A stretch of 64,000 nt of DNA. It comes from Flavobacteriales bacterium (lineage in GTDB: Bacteria > Bacteroidota > Bacteroidia > CAIKAF01). The stretch is from NCBI GenBank assembly GCA_026418175.1, contig JAOABX010000001.1:1-64000 (forward strand), read 5' to 3'. Both the position numbers and the translations under genes were made by a program. Below, in pieces: positions 8,786 through 18,002 of this stretch. Position 1 is the first letter of the stretch. Each line of letters opens with the position of its first letter. Below the pieces are notes generated by a model, which ran no database searches, was not told the DNA's origin, and saw only the letters and a program-made list of their open reading frames with translations.

Positions 8786-10186
8786 TTACAGTGCCAGCAT
8801 TTGGCTTTTTACGGTATGCAAAAATCGGTGGGTTTCTTCATGGGTAGGGGTTTCGGCATAAATTCGCAGTACGGGCTCGGTACCACTGGCCCTTATGAGT
8901 AGCCATGCTTCGTTATCAAAATGAAATTTATGCCCGTCTATATTTTCGGTACGGCGTACCTCATAGTTGCCAAAGCGATGTAATGTACCGCTCTTACAGG
9001 CTGCAACAATGCGTTGTTTTTGTTCTTCGGTAAGGTGTAAGTCCAGTCTATCATAGGCAAAGGGACCAACAATTTCATACACTTCATCAATCAATTCACG
9101 CAGCGATTTTCCGCTTTTAGCCATAAATTCCCAAATAATCAGCCCCATCCATATACCGTCTCGTTCAGGAATATGCCCTTTTACCGCTATTCCACCTGAT
9201 TCTTCTCCGCCCAGCAGCACATTGCCCTGTAGCATATAGCCGGTAATGTGTTTGAAACCTATGGGGGTGGTAATTTGCTCTAAATGATAATGATTGCAGA
9301 TTTTTTTAATTTTTTCACTCACCGAAAAGGCAGTAATCACCTTGCCGGTCATGCCTTTGTATTTTACTAAGTAATGAATGAGCAGTAAGATGATATGATG
9401 CGAATCAACAAAATTTCCTTGCTCGTCAAACAATCCGATGCGGTCAGCATCGCCGTCGGTTGCCAGGCCGCAGTCAATGGCTTGTGATACCTGAATAAAT
9501 TCTGAAAATTCTTTGAGGTTGCGCAGGATAGGTTCGGGGGCAATGCCTTCAAATCCAGGGTTTTCGGTGCAATGCATCAATTCTATTTCCGGAAATAATT
9601 CATTCATCACCGCTTGCCCGGCACCATACATGGCATCGTACCCAAATCGAAATTGGGAACGACGAATAGTTTCAATATCAAAATTTTTTTTTACAGCGGT
9701 AATGTATAACTCCCGAAGTTCTTTACGAATATAGCCGGGATGATTTGCTAATAGGATGTTACTGGTATCGGGCACGGCATCAGGAATCAATCTTTCAACT
9801 TCCTCAATGTGTTCGGGCAACAACGGGCCACCAAACGAGCCTTTTAATTTATAGCCGTTGTATTCCGGTGGATTGTGGCTGGCGGTAATGACTATTCCCA
9901 GCGATGCCCCGAGTTGCAATGTACCCATTGAAACCATGGGTGTGCTTACAAATCCTTCGTTGTAATATACTTGTATGCCGTTTGATAAAAAAACCTTAGC
10001 GGCTTCTTCCATAAATAATCGGCCACCAAACCGGCAATCGTGCCCAATCACAATTATCGGCTTCATGTTTTTTCCCAAAAGCCAGGCGGCCACTCCGGCA
10101 CTTACTCGTTTTACATTGTCTACCGTAAAGTCTTTGGCGATGATTGCCCGCCAGCCGTCAGTACCAAATTTTATGGAAGTTGCCAT
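8786..10186 (-). CDS. Phosphoglucomutase/phosphomannomutase family protein
   Basis: This alpha-D-phosphohexomutase moves phosphate between C1 and C6 of hexose phosphates, supplying sugar-nucleotide synthesis in the cytoplasm. At 466 residues it has all four signature loops: the phosphoserine loop TASHNPPEYNG (Ser103), the metal loop DGDADRIG, the sugar loop GEESGGIAVKGH and the phosphate loop RASGTEPVLRIYAE. The N-terminus IKFGTDGWRAIIAKDF is typical of the Bacteroidota PGM/PMM group rather than GlmM, but substrate preference cannot be fixed from sequence. Neighbours do not suggest an operon. Confidence 0.93.
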   Translation of the reverse strand: MATSIKFGTDGWRAIIAKDFTVDNVKRVSAGVAAWLLGKNMKPIIVIGHDCRFGGRLFMEEAAKVFLSNGIQVYYNEGFVSTPMVSMGTLQLGASLGIVITASHNPPEYNGYKLKGSFGGPLLPEHIEEVERLIPDAVPDTSNILLANHPGYIRKELRELYITAVKKNFDIETIRRSQFRFGYDAMYGAGQAVMNELFPEIELMHCTENPGFEGIAPEPILRNLKEFSEFIQVSQAIDCGLATDGDADRIGLFDEQGNFVDSHHIILLLIHYLVKYKGMTGKVITAFSVSEKIKKICNHYHLEQITTPIGFKHITGYMLQGNVLLGGEESGGIAVKGHIPERDGIWMGLIIWEFMAKSGKSLRELIDEVYEIVGPFAYDRLDLHLTEEQKQRIVAACKSGTLHRFGNYEVRRTENIDGHKFHFDNEAWLLIRASGTEPVLRIYAETPTHEETHRFLHTVKSQMLAL

Positions 10187-10405
10187 GTTGAGGTTTTGTG
10201 CAAAATTAATGTTTTAAAAAGATGTAAGATTGTGCACTTAAAAGAGCATTTTTACCTGCAAAAAAGAATTTTCACATTAGTTATTGAATAATGATTGAAT
10301 CATTTATTTATTTGTTCAGTAGTTAACAAATTAAAGTCAAATTTTCTTTATTTATTTTTTTGTGCTCACAGCCAAAGCAGATAATTTATTGATTTCATAT
10401 CAAGA

Positions 10406-11428
10406 TTATTTAATTCCATTTTTATCCAATGCACGTTGGTAGCGCGTAGCATTTCTGTTATGTTCTTGCAGAGTAACAGCAAAACTATGATGCCCTGAAA
10501 AATCTTCTTTTGCACACATATATAAGAAATTGTGTTTTTCGTAATTCAATACAGCATCTATGGCATCAGGTTCAGGTATCATGATGGGGCCGGGTGGCAA
10601 CCCTTCATACTTATAAGTATTGTAAGGTGAATCAATTTCGAGATGATGATGCAGTACCCGTTTGATAGATGTATTACCATGTGCAAAAATTACTGTTGGG
10701 TCACTTTGCAGTAGCATCCCTTTTTTTAACCGGTTAATGTATAATCCGGCAATGCGTTTCCATTCACTTTTATGTACAGATTGTTCAGCCATTACAATGG
10801 ATGCTAAAATTCCTACTTCAGCCGGAGTAAGTGGAATAGTTGCTGCTTTTTGTTTTCGTTCTTCCGTCCAAAAGGCATCGTATTCTTTTGCCATACGTTT
10901 TACAAAAGCATCAGCACCCGTATTCCAATAAAATTCGTAGGTGTTTGGAATATAGAGCAATTCACAAGTTTCTTCATTCAACCCTCGTAACGTTAAAATA
11001 TCCGGGTTGCACATAGCTTGCACCAATGAAATAGAATCAACCTCTAGTTTTTTTGCAATTTTTCCTGCCAGTTGGGGGATGGAACGTACATAATGAAAGC
11101 TAACCTGAACGGGTGTTTGTTTTCCTGATTTTAAGAGGTTTACCAGCGCATTGTTTGTCATGCCGTCAATCAATTTGTAACGGCCGGGCTTGATGGATTC
11201 CGGATAACTTTTTTGTTTTGCAACCCAAACAAACCCTTTTGTATTTTTTAAGATTCCTCTTCGTTCAAGTTGCGCAACCACAGTATCGAAATTACTACCT
11301 GTAGCAATGTATAAATAGGGATCATCTTGCTGTACTTTTACATTGGGGTCATTCAGGTATCCATACCAGTGGCAGCCGCTTATTGCCGTGCTAAGAAAAA
11401 TAAAAAAAAATAAGGCTCTCAAATACAT
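10406..11428 (-). CDS. mltG: Endolytic transglycosylase MltG-like lipoprotein
   Basis: MltG cleaves nascent peptidoglycan strands and is thought to end their growth. The ORF track gives 395 residues, but the start at 11428 is preferred. It gives MYLRALFFFIFLSTAISGC, a signal peptide with a lipobox-like Cys, 340 residues, and avoids overlap with the divergent gene at 11487. A LysM-like region precedes the YceG domain. The catalytic block ILASIVMAEQSVHKSEW matches the family ASIVxxE with the second Glu kept, and YINRLKKGMLLQSDPTVIFAHG and PYNTYKYEGLPPGPI are family hallmarks. Most MltG proteins are anchored by a membrane helix; a lipoprotein anchor is an inference from the Cys. Confidence 0.9.
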   Translation of the reverse strand: MYLRALFFFIFLSTAISGCHWYGYLNDPNVKVQQDDPYLYIATGSNFDTVVAQLERRGILKNTKGFVWVAKQKSYPESIKPGRYKLIDGMTNNALVNLLKSGKQTPVQVSFHYVRSIPQLAGKIAKKLEVDSISLVQAMCNPDILTLRGLNEETCELLYIPNTYEFYWNTGADAFVKRMAKEYDAFWTEERKQKAATIPLTPAEVGILASIVMAEQSVHKSEWKRIAGLYINRLKKGMLLQSDPTVIFAHGNTSIKRVLHHHLEIDSPYNTYKYEGLPPGPIMIPEPDAIDAVLNYEKHNFLYMCAKEDFSGHHSFAVTLQEHNRNATRYQRALDKNGIK

Positions 11429-11486
11429 ATAAACCGAAAGATAAGAAATCCTTGCCAGGTTTAGAAAATCTGCTAACTTTGAAGAG

Positions 11487-13097
11487 ATGATTGGTAAACA
11501 ACATATCGCGTATTTATTGAGTATTATCAGTTTGTCATCTGTTGCACAGGGGCGATTGTGGAATCGTGGTACCATACATCTGGATGTTGGCACGGAAGCA
11601 AGAGTTCATGGCAACATAATTTTAGATGAGCCGGTAACCGGTGACGGTTATTTGGTTTTTGCCGGAACAAATCCTGCCTTTGCACAAGGTGATAAGTTAC
11701 AAACTGATAATTTCCGAATAGAAAGCACTTCTAGTTTAATTCTTAATAATGATTTTAAAATTATCCAACATGCCGACTTGATATCAGGAGTAGTTGACTT
11801 GAATACCTACGATGTGTATTTTTCGCAACCCGCTTCCATTTCGGGAGGCAATAATTCTTCCTACTTTCAAACTTCCGGGAACGGTAAAATCATAATACCT
11901 GTGAATAATGTTACAGCTACCATTCCTCTGGGAATTAATTCTTATTACATACAAGCAGGTATTTCTCAACAAGGCTTACCGGATACTTTTTCTTTAAAAC
12001 TATGGCCTGCATTAACTGATAATGGTTTGCCGGGAGGCAATGCAATTACTTCTCATGTGGGTGCTTGGGCGGTTCACTTTCAGGAGTCAGTGTACGGGTT
12101 TAATGATATTACATTGTCCTTGCAATGGCCCGATAACAGTTTAACCAGTTCGTTTTTTGAGCCTCACTCAGTAATGATTTTCCATAACGGTACAAATTAT
12201 ATCCCTTTATCACCATGTGGCGAAGATTTAAGTTTGGTTAATCCGAATACCCTTCAGGTTTCGGGATTACAATTTGTAGGACTATATGGAGTGGGTGATT
12301 CGTTGTATCTTCCTCCGCAACCACAGGCCAATATTACCATGGGAGGGCCAACGCAATTTTGTTTCGGCGACAGCGTTGGGCTACAGGCCTCTACGGCTAC
12401 TTCTTACTTATGGAATACTGGAGCTACTACTCAAAGCATTTACGTATCGGCATCGGGCAGCTATCAAGTTACAATTACCGATATTAACTCCTGTCAATCA
12501 GTTTCACCACCAATAACTATTACAGTTTACCAACCGGATAGCATGTACACTACCGAAACAGCCTGCGATTCATTTTTTTGGAATGCAACCGGCCAATTTT
12601 ATTATGCTAACGGGCAATACACTGCTGCCTTAACAAATCAAAACGGTTGCGATAGCATCATTACCTTGGATTTACTCATCCAGCCCTCCATTACATATTC
12701 ACAAACTTTTAATATTTGTCCCGGAGCTTCTGTAACGGTAGGCAATAATACGTATGCTTCGCCAGGTACATATTATGATGTATTTACTGCAAGCAACGGA
12801 TGTGATAGTATGGTAACAACTACGCTTATTTGGCTTGATTGTTCCGGAATATCTCAAGAATCATCGCATGATATCCAAATATTTCCAAACCCTACGCAAG
12901 ATGTAATTTATATTAGTAATGCTAATAATGCAGATTTGCAAATTTTTAATCTACAAGGACAGATTATAATTCAATATCCCTTGAATTTAAATAATGCCAA
13001 TTCATATCATATGGTTGATATTAAATTTTTACCCCCTGGAGTATATATTCTTAGAATAAATGAATTATCATTTCGTGTTGTAAAAATTAATCATTAA
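11487..13097 (+). CDS. T9SS-secreted protein with Ig-like repeats and type A sorting tail
   Basis: This 536-residue protein has a Sec signal (MIGKQHIAYLLSIISLSSVAQG). The C-terminus IQIFPNPTQDVIYISN...LQGQIIIQYPL...PPGVYILRI is the Por secretion tail, so it is exported by the type IX system and probably fixed on the cell surface. In the middle are Ig-like segments (FCFGDSVGLQAS...GSYQVTITD) and Cys-containing units around CDSFFWNATGQFY and GCDSIITLD, common in Bacteroidota surface proteins. No enzymatic motif was seen. It diverges from mltG and is followed after 18 bp by a gene in the same direction. Confidence 0.85.
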   Translation: MIGKQHIAYLLSIISLSSVAQGRLWNRGTIHLDVGTEARVHGNIILDEPVTGDGYLVFAGTNPAFAQGDKLQTDNFRIESTSSLILNNDFKIIQHADLISGVVDLNTYDVYFSQPASISGGNNSSYFQTSGNGKIIIPVNNVTATIPLGINSYYIQAGISQQGLPDTFSLKLWPALTDNGLPGGNAITSHVGAWAVHFQESVYGFNDITLSLQWPDNSLTSSFFEPHSVMIFHNGTNYIPLSPCGEDLSLVNPNTLQVSGLQFVGLYGVGDSLYLPPQPQANITMGGPTQFCFGDSVGLQASTATSYLWNTGATTQSIYVSASGSYQVTITDINSCQSVSPPITITVYQPDSMYTTETACDSFFWNATGQFYYANGQYTAALTNQNGCDSIITLDLLIQPSITYSQTFNICPGASVTVGNNTYASPGTYYDVFTASNGCDSMVTTTLIWLDCSGISQESSHDIQIFPNPTQDVIYISNANNADLQIFNLQGQIIIQYPLNLNNANSYHMVDIKFLPPGVYILRINELSFRVVKINH

Positions 13098-13115
13098 AAT
13101 AAATAATTATAAGCG

Positions 13116-14036
13116 ATGAGAATTTTTTTATCCTGTATAATCTATTTTTTGTTCATTCAATGTGTATCACCTGTTAGCCTTAATCATCCTGTAAATACCA
13201 ACCCTCATGTTTTTGGAAAGCATTCTGTTAATAGATTTACGAAGTTTAAAAAAGGCGATATTTATTGGGGAGCATTTTATTTACTGGGGGTGAATGTTCC
13301 TCTTTTACAATGGAATTCTTTAGATAATTTTATTAAGTATCATAATCATTTTTACTCGAGTTTTTTATCTGCTCCACTATCAGAATCTTATTCATACAGG
13401 CCTTCGTTTATACATGGCATCGAAGCCAACATCATGGTGATGACCTTGAATACATTGTGGACAAAAACAACCACTGATTTACATGCCGTTTATACCAATG
13501 GCGATGAACGAATTATTACCGTTGATTTTAATACGTTTCAAACAGGATTTGATGTGGAATTACCAATCAGTTATTTTCGAATCGGGGTATGTAATGGTAT
13601 AACGTTCAACTGGGGTGAGTTTAGCTCTGGATATAAGTATAATCAGTTAGGTGATGATTATGTAAGTTATGCCCAGGATGTACCCATGAATGGAATATAC
13701 AGTACTCGGAGACTAGCAAGGTATATGCTAGGCGGAAGAGTTGGATTTACCTGGAAATTTGTAAAGTTTGTGGCCAAGGCACAATATATCTTTCCGGGCG
13801 ATAAAGAAAAAGATTATTTAATTCCGTTATATGATAAATTATTTAGTACAACACCCGGTTTTGGTTATTATTCTGATGGCGAAATTCCCCAGTATTTTAA
13901 TTATGCACCGGAAAATGTAAATAATTTAAATCAACAAACAGAATTAATTAGTACACCTCACGGATGGTTTTTGACGTTCCAGCTAGGCTTTGGTTTTACG
14001 AATGTAGATAATTATAAATTAAAATATTTGTTTTAA
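13116..14036 (+). CDS. Hypothetical exported protein, probably outer-membrane beta-barrel-like
   Basis: This 306-residue protein is of no recognised family. It has a hydrophobic N-terminus with a lipobox-like end (IIYFLFIQCVSP). The rest is rich in alternating aromatic and polar residues, for example FRIGVCNGITFNWGEF, FVKFVAKAQYIF and WFLTFQLGFGFTN, which reads like transmembrane beta strands. It ends in a Phe (LKYLF), as many outer-membrane barrels do. It follows the T9SS protein by 18 bp and overlaps the next gene by one base (TAATG), so the three likely form one transcript. Confidence 0.7.
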   Translation: MRIFLSCIIYFLFIQCVSPVSLNHPVNTNPHVFGKHSVNRFTKFKKGDIYWGAFYLLGVNVPLLQWNSLDNFIKYHNHFYSSFLSAPLSESYSYRPSFIHGIEANIMVMTLNTLWTKTTTDLHAVYTNGDERIITVDFNTFQTGFDVELPISYFRIGVCNGITFNWGEFSSGYKYNQLGDDYVSYAQDVPMNGIYSTRRLARYMLGGRVGFTWKFVKFVAKAQYIFPGDKEKDYLIPLYDKLFSTTPGFGYYSDGEIPQYFNYAPENVNNLNQQTELISTPHGWFLTFQLGFGFTNVDNYKLKYLF

Positions 14037-14521
14037 TGATGACTCGCATTGTATTTATTGTATTTGCAGGCATAGCTTTATACGGATGCCATGGATATGA
14101 TTATCCCTTGGATGTTCGTGCAGAAATCTTAAATCAAATGCAGGGCGATTATCGCATTACGTTATTTAAAAATCAGGATACAACCATAAATAATTTTTGT
14201 ACGTTTACATTAACCAATGAAAATTTAGATGCCGCTGATCCTTTTCCCAAAATTTATTTTGATAATATTTTATCAAAACATTCTACTATTTTTCAATATT
14301 TCTGTATTGCTTATTGTTTAGATATTCCCCCTGATTACAGCGGCCGTTCTTATATCTATTGGGAACCGGATGTATATGAAAAACGTATTAATCTATGGGC
14401 CATTGCCGGGCTACAGGATTTGCATAAGGTTGTTAATAGAAAAATAATATCTAATAAGGAAGAAAAATGGTGGCTTGTTACACAAGCTGGATTGGAAGAA
14501 ATTTATATTAAAAAATTATAG
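14036..14521 (+). CDS. Hypothetical lipoprotein
   Basis: This 161-residue protein starts MMTRIVFIVFAGIALYGCHGYD, a lipoprotein signal with LYGC as the lipobox. The remainder has no motif recognised here. It is translationally coupled to the upstream gene (TAATG overlap), which suggests that the two products work together at the envelope. It ends convergent to dapF with about 30 bp between. Confidence 0.7.
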   Translation: MMTRIVFIVFAGIALYGCHGYDYPLDVRAEILNQMQGDYRITLFKNQDTTINNFCTFTLTNENLDAADPFPKIYFDNILSKHSTIFQYFCIAYCLDIPPDYSGRSYIYWEPDVYEKRINLWAIAGLQDLHKVVNRKIISNKEEKWWLVTQAGLEEIYIKKL

Positions 14522-14551
14522 AAAAAATTAGTATGTCTTAATCAATTCAAA

Positions 14552-15352
14552 TCATAGTAATTCAATTTGGCCTTCAAATACTTTTTGGGCCGGGCCTATT
14601 AAGTGAATATTCAAGTAGTTTCCCGGTGCAATTTTATTAACTTTTACCTGCAATGCTCCTCCCTTCGTCAGAATTTTATCAGGCTGAAATGCATTCAGTA
14701 AAACATCTGCTGCAATATATGAAGCCACAACCCCAGTTCCACACGAATAGGTTTCATCTTCCACCCCGCGTTCATAAGTGCGTACCTTCAATGAATTTCC
14801 CGATTTTTGAATATAATTTACATTGATTCCCTGGGCCATAAATCGTTCATTGTATCGTATTTTTCGGGCTTCTGCCACAAGGTCTAATTTATCTACATCT
14901 TGGCTTATTCTAACAAAATGAGGTGATCCGGTATTGAGAATAATGGTATGTTCATCCACTCGTTCAATTTCTTGTACCGGTTGCATCTCCAAATCAACCA
15001 AAAAACCATGGGGAATTGCTTCCATGATTTGAGCTTTATGGTGTCCATCTACTGCTAAAAAGTCAAGGCAATTTTTAGTCTTCCCAATTCCCAGTTGTTT
15101 TGCAAAGGCAGCTATACAACGCCCCCCGTTACCGCACATGCTGCTTAACTTACCGTCAGAATTATAGTAAACCATTTTGAAATCAAATTCCGGGGCATTT
15201 TCAAGTAAAATTAAGCCATCAGCACCAATTCCAAAACGCCGGTGGCAAAGTAGTTCTATGTGTTGCTGTGTAGCATAAAATTTACCGTCACGGTTATCGA
15301 TCATAATAAAATCGTTGCCGGTACCCTGGTATTTATAAAAGTCAATTTTCAT
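14552..15352 (-). CDS. dapF: Diaminopimelate epimerase
   Basis: DapF interconverts LL- and meso-diaminopimelate for lysine and peptidoglycan synthesis. The 266-residue protein has both catalytic Cys motifs, SMCGNGGRCIAAF and YSCGTGVVAS, and the N-terminal FYKYQGTGNDFIMIDNRDG typical of the family. It lies alone, convergent with the lipoprotein gene and divergent from the HtrA gene. Confidence 0.97.
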   Translation of the reverse strand: MKIDFYKYQGTGNDFIMIDNRDGKFYATQQHIELLCHRRFGIGADGLILLENAPEFDFKMVYYNSDGKLSSMCGNGGRCIAAFAKQLGIGKTKNCLDFLAVDGHHKAQIMEAIPHGFLVDLEMQPVQEIERVDEHTIILNTGSPHFVRISQDVDKLDLVAEARKIRYNERFMAQGINVNYIQKSGNSLKVRTYERGVEDETYSCGTGVVASYIAADVLLNAFQPDKILTKGGALQVKVNKIAPGNYLNIHLIGPAQKVFEGQIELL

Positions 15353-15482
15353 TTAAACAATTTAACTTTTTGGCATTTTTCCGGAATGTAATTTTGTGTT
15401 GAGAAAATAATTAATTAACACAAATTAACCCTCAAATTGTATCAAAGATAGGTTCTTTACGTTAATGTACAGGTTTTAAAAA

Positions 15483-16922
15483 ATGAGCGTTATGAAAAAT
15501 ACCGTTGGAACAATCATGGCAGCTCTTGCCGGAGGATTAATATCACTGGGTATTTATACCCATATAGTACCCAATAAAACCGTGATGCAGGTTTCTCCTG
15601 CTCCAGTAATAAAAACCAGCACAGATGTAACTCCGCTACCTATATCAGGAGTTGATTTTACAGTTGCTGCTGAACGTACCGTTAATGGTGTGGTTCATAT
15701 TAAAACCATTACGAAAACTACCAGAACGCAGCGCTATATGGATCCATTTGAACATTTCTTTTTCGGTAATCCATTTCAGCGTGAAATTCCACAAATGGGA
15801 GCAGGCTCTGGGGTCATTATTACAGAAGATGGATATATTATTACAAACAATCATGTTATTGACCGAGCCGATGAAATTGAAGTTACCCTGAATGATAAGC
15901 GAACTTATAAGGGAAAAGTAATTGGCACAGATCCCAATACTGATCTTGCGGTTATTAAAATTGATGAAACCGGGTTGCCTGTAGTTCCATTTGGGAATAG
16001 CGATTTGGTAAAAGTAGGAGAATGGGTGTTGGCTGTAGGAAATCCTTTTAATCTAACATCTACGGTTACAGCCGGTATTGTAAGTGCTAAAGGCCGAAAC
16101 ATTGACATCATTCAGGAGAATTATAAGATTGAATCATTCATCCAGACAGATGCTGCTGTAAACCCTGGAAATAGTGGCGGAGCGTTGGTAAACATAAACG
16201 GAGAGTTGGTGGGTATTAATACCGCCATATCCAGCCATACCGGATCGTATGAAGGCTATGCCTTTGCCATTCCTTCAAACCTGGTACAAAAAGTTGCCCG
16301 TGACCTGATTGAGTTTGGAACCGTACAACGTGGCTTACTGGGAGTGAATATTAAAGAAATCAATGCAGAATTTGCTAAATTGAAGGGTATTCAGGAACTG
16401 GAAGGTGTATGGGTGGAAGCTCCTATTGCTGGTGGGGCGGCCGAAGAAGCCGGAATTCGCTCTGGTGATATCATCTTGCAAGTAAATGGAGTGAAAGTGA
16501 ATTCAGTAGCAGCATTGCAAGAGCAAATTGGACTGTATCGCCCCGGTGATCGGGTGAAATTGCTGATATCTCGCTCCGGAAAACAAGCGGAAATTGTTGC
16601 TGTTCTGAAAAATAAAGCCGGAACAACGCAATTGCTTGATAAGCCAACGGAAGTAAACTCTATGCTGGGAGCTCGTTTTAGGCCTTTGAGCGAAGAGGAG
16701 CTTCAAAAATACAAATTAACGCATGGCGTAATGGTAGAAGAAGTAACAAATGGTAAGCTGCGCAATGCTGGAGTGAAAGCCGGTTACATTATTACCGAAA
16801 TAAATGGTAAGCAGGTTAAATCATTGGATGATCTGAACCAAGCCCTCAATTCTTCCAAAGGTATTTATTACATAGGCGGCATGTATAAAACCGGAGAAAA
16901 AGTGTATTATTCATTCAATTAA
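15483..16922 (+). CDS. HtrA/DegP-family periplasmic serine protease
   Basis: DegP-type proteases degrade or refold damaged envelope proteins. The 479-residue protein has an N-terminal membrane or signal segment (TIMAALAGGLISLGIY) and the trypsin-like triad: His124 in TNNHVID, Asp154 in NTDLAVIKI and Ser231 in NPGNSGGALV. Two PDZ domains follow, from about 280-370 and 390-479. The segment RYMDPFEHFFFGNPF is the flexible LA loop. A second ATG at 15492 is a possible start. About 90 bp upstream, TAATTTTG (15389-15396) resembles a Bacteroidota -7 box. Confidence 0.95.
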   Translation: MSVMKNTVGTIMAALAGGLISLGIYTHIVPNKTVMQVSPAPVIKTSTDVTPLPISGVDFTVAAERTVNGVVHIKTITKTTRTQRYMDPFEHFFFGNPFQREIPQMGAGSGVIITEDGYIITNNHVIDRADEIEVTLNDKRTYKGKVIGTDPNTDLAVIKIDETGLPVVPFGNSDLVKVGEWVLAVGNPFNLTSTVTAGIVSAKGRNIDIIQENYKIESFIQTDAAVNPGNSGGALVNINGELVGINTAISSHTGSYEGYAFAIPSNLVQKVARDLIEFGTVQRGLLGVNIKEINAEFAKLKGIQELEGVWVEAPIAGGAAEEAGIRSGDIILQVNGVKVNSVAALQEQIGLYRPGDRVKLLISRSGKQAEIVAVLKNKAGTTQLLDKPTEVNSMLGARFRPLSEEELQKYKLTHGVMVEEVTNGKLRNAGVKAGYIITEINGKQVKSLDDLNQALNSSKGIYYIGGMYKTGEKVYYSFN

Positions 16923-16987
16923 GATGTTACAATACAGGCCCGGATTTTTTTCTTCTAAGATAAAATAAAAATCTTGGGCCTGCGTTA

Positions 16988-17022
16988 TTTGTTGACTTTT
17001 TGACAAAAAGGTGTTAATTTTG
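16988..17022 (+). promoter_or_regulatory. Candidate promoter of the sigma factor gene
   Basis: TTTG (16988-16991) and TAATTTTG (17015-17022) match the Bacteroidota -33 and -7 elements TTTG and TAnnTTTG. The 23-bp gap is slightly longer than the usual 19-21, so the -33 box is less certain than the -7 box. It lies about 50 bp before the start codon of rpoD. Confidence 0.5.
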
Positions 17023-17071
17023 CATCTTGTGTCGTTAAAATTTTATAACGCTAAATCTGTTTATTAAAACT

Positions 17072-17935
17072 ATGAGGCAATTAAAAATTACAAAATCCAT
17101 CACTAACCGTGAAAGCCGTTCGCTGGACAAATACCTTCAGGAAATTGGAAAAGAAGAATTGATCACAGCCGAAGAAGAAGTAGAACTAGCCCGCCGCATC
17201 AAGCAGGGTGATCAGGTTGCATTGGAAAAGCTTACAAGGGCTAATTTACGCTTTGTGGTATCAGTTGCCAAGCAATATCAAAACCAAGGGTTAACCCTTC
17301 CCGACCTGATTAATGAGGGGAATTTAGGATTGATCAAAGCTGCCCAGCGCTTTGATGAAACTCGCGGTTTTAAATTTATTTCATATGCCGTTTGGTGGAT
17401 TCGCCAGTCCATTCTTCAGGCCATTGCCGAACATTCTCGAATTGTTCGCTTACCATTGAACCAAGTAGGCTCATTAAATAAATTGAATAAAGCTTTTTCC
17501 AAATTGGAACAAGAATTTGAACGTGAACCTACGGAAGAAGAATTAGCTCAAATTCTCGATTTGCCAGAGGATAAAATCAAAGATTCAATTTCTATTTCTG
17601 GCCGTCATATTTCTATGGATGCTCCGTTGGTTTCTGGCGAAGAAAGCACCTTGTATGATGTAATGGTGAATAAAGATTCGCCTCGTGCCGACAAAGAACT
17701 CATTAAGGAGTCATTGCAAACCGAAATTGAACGTACCCTTGATACGTTGAGCGAACGTGAAAAAGAAATTATCAAATTGTACTTTGGTATTGGCATGAAC
17801 CATGGCCTTACTATTGATGAAATAGGCGAAAAATTTGACCTCACCCGCGAACGTGTTCGCCAGATTAAAGAAAAAGCGTTGAAAAGGCTTCGTCAAAGTA
17901 CTCGCAGCAAATTGTTGCGTACGTATCTTGGATAA
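17072..17935 (+). CDS. rpoD: Primary sigma factor (Bacteroidota RpoD/SigA type)
   Basis: This 287-residue sigma-70 factor is the short primary form of Bacteroidota, lacking the long region 1.1. Regions in order: 1.2 ([27 protein letters not shown]), 2 with [18 protein letters not shown] and [13 protein letters not shown], 3, and 4.2 with the helix-turn-helix [29 protein letters not shown]. It should recognise the TTTG / TAnnTTTG promoters seen in this window. A strong terminator follows at once. Confidence 0.96.
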   Translation: MRQLKITKSITNRESRSLDKYLQEIGKEELITAEEEVELARRIKQGDQVALEKLTRANLRFVVSVAKQYQNQGLTLPDLINEGNLGLIKAAQRFDETRGFKFISYAVWWIRQSILQAIAEHSRIVRLPLNQVGSLNKLNKAFSKLEQEFEREPTEEELAQILDLPEDKIKDSISISGRHISMDAPLVSGEESTLYDVMVNKDSPRADKELIKESLQTEIERTLDTLSEREKEIIKLYFGIGMNHGLTIDEIGEKFDLTRERVRQIKEKALKRLRQSTRSKLLRTYLG

Positions 17936-17954
17936 CTTTTTTTAACGAAAATGT

Positions 17955-17985
17955 AAAAGGCCGTCCTTTTGGATGGCCTTTTTTT
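17955..17985 (+). terminator. Terminator of rpoD
   Basis: AAGGCCGTCC pairs with GGATGGCCTT around TTTT, and seven T follow. The hairpin starts about 20 bp past the rpoD stop and ends just before the start of the next gene. Confidence 0.9.
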
Positions 17986-18002
17986 ATTGGAATTTTGTAT
18001 GC

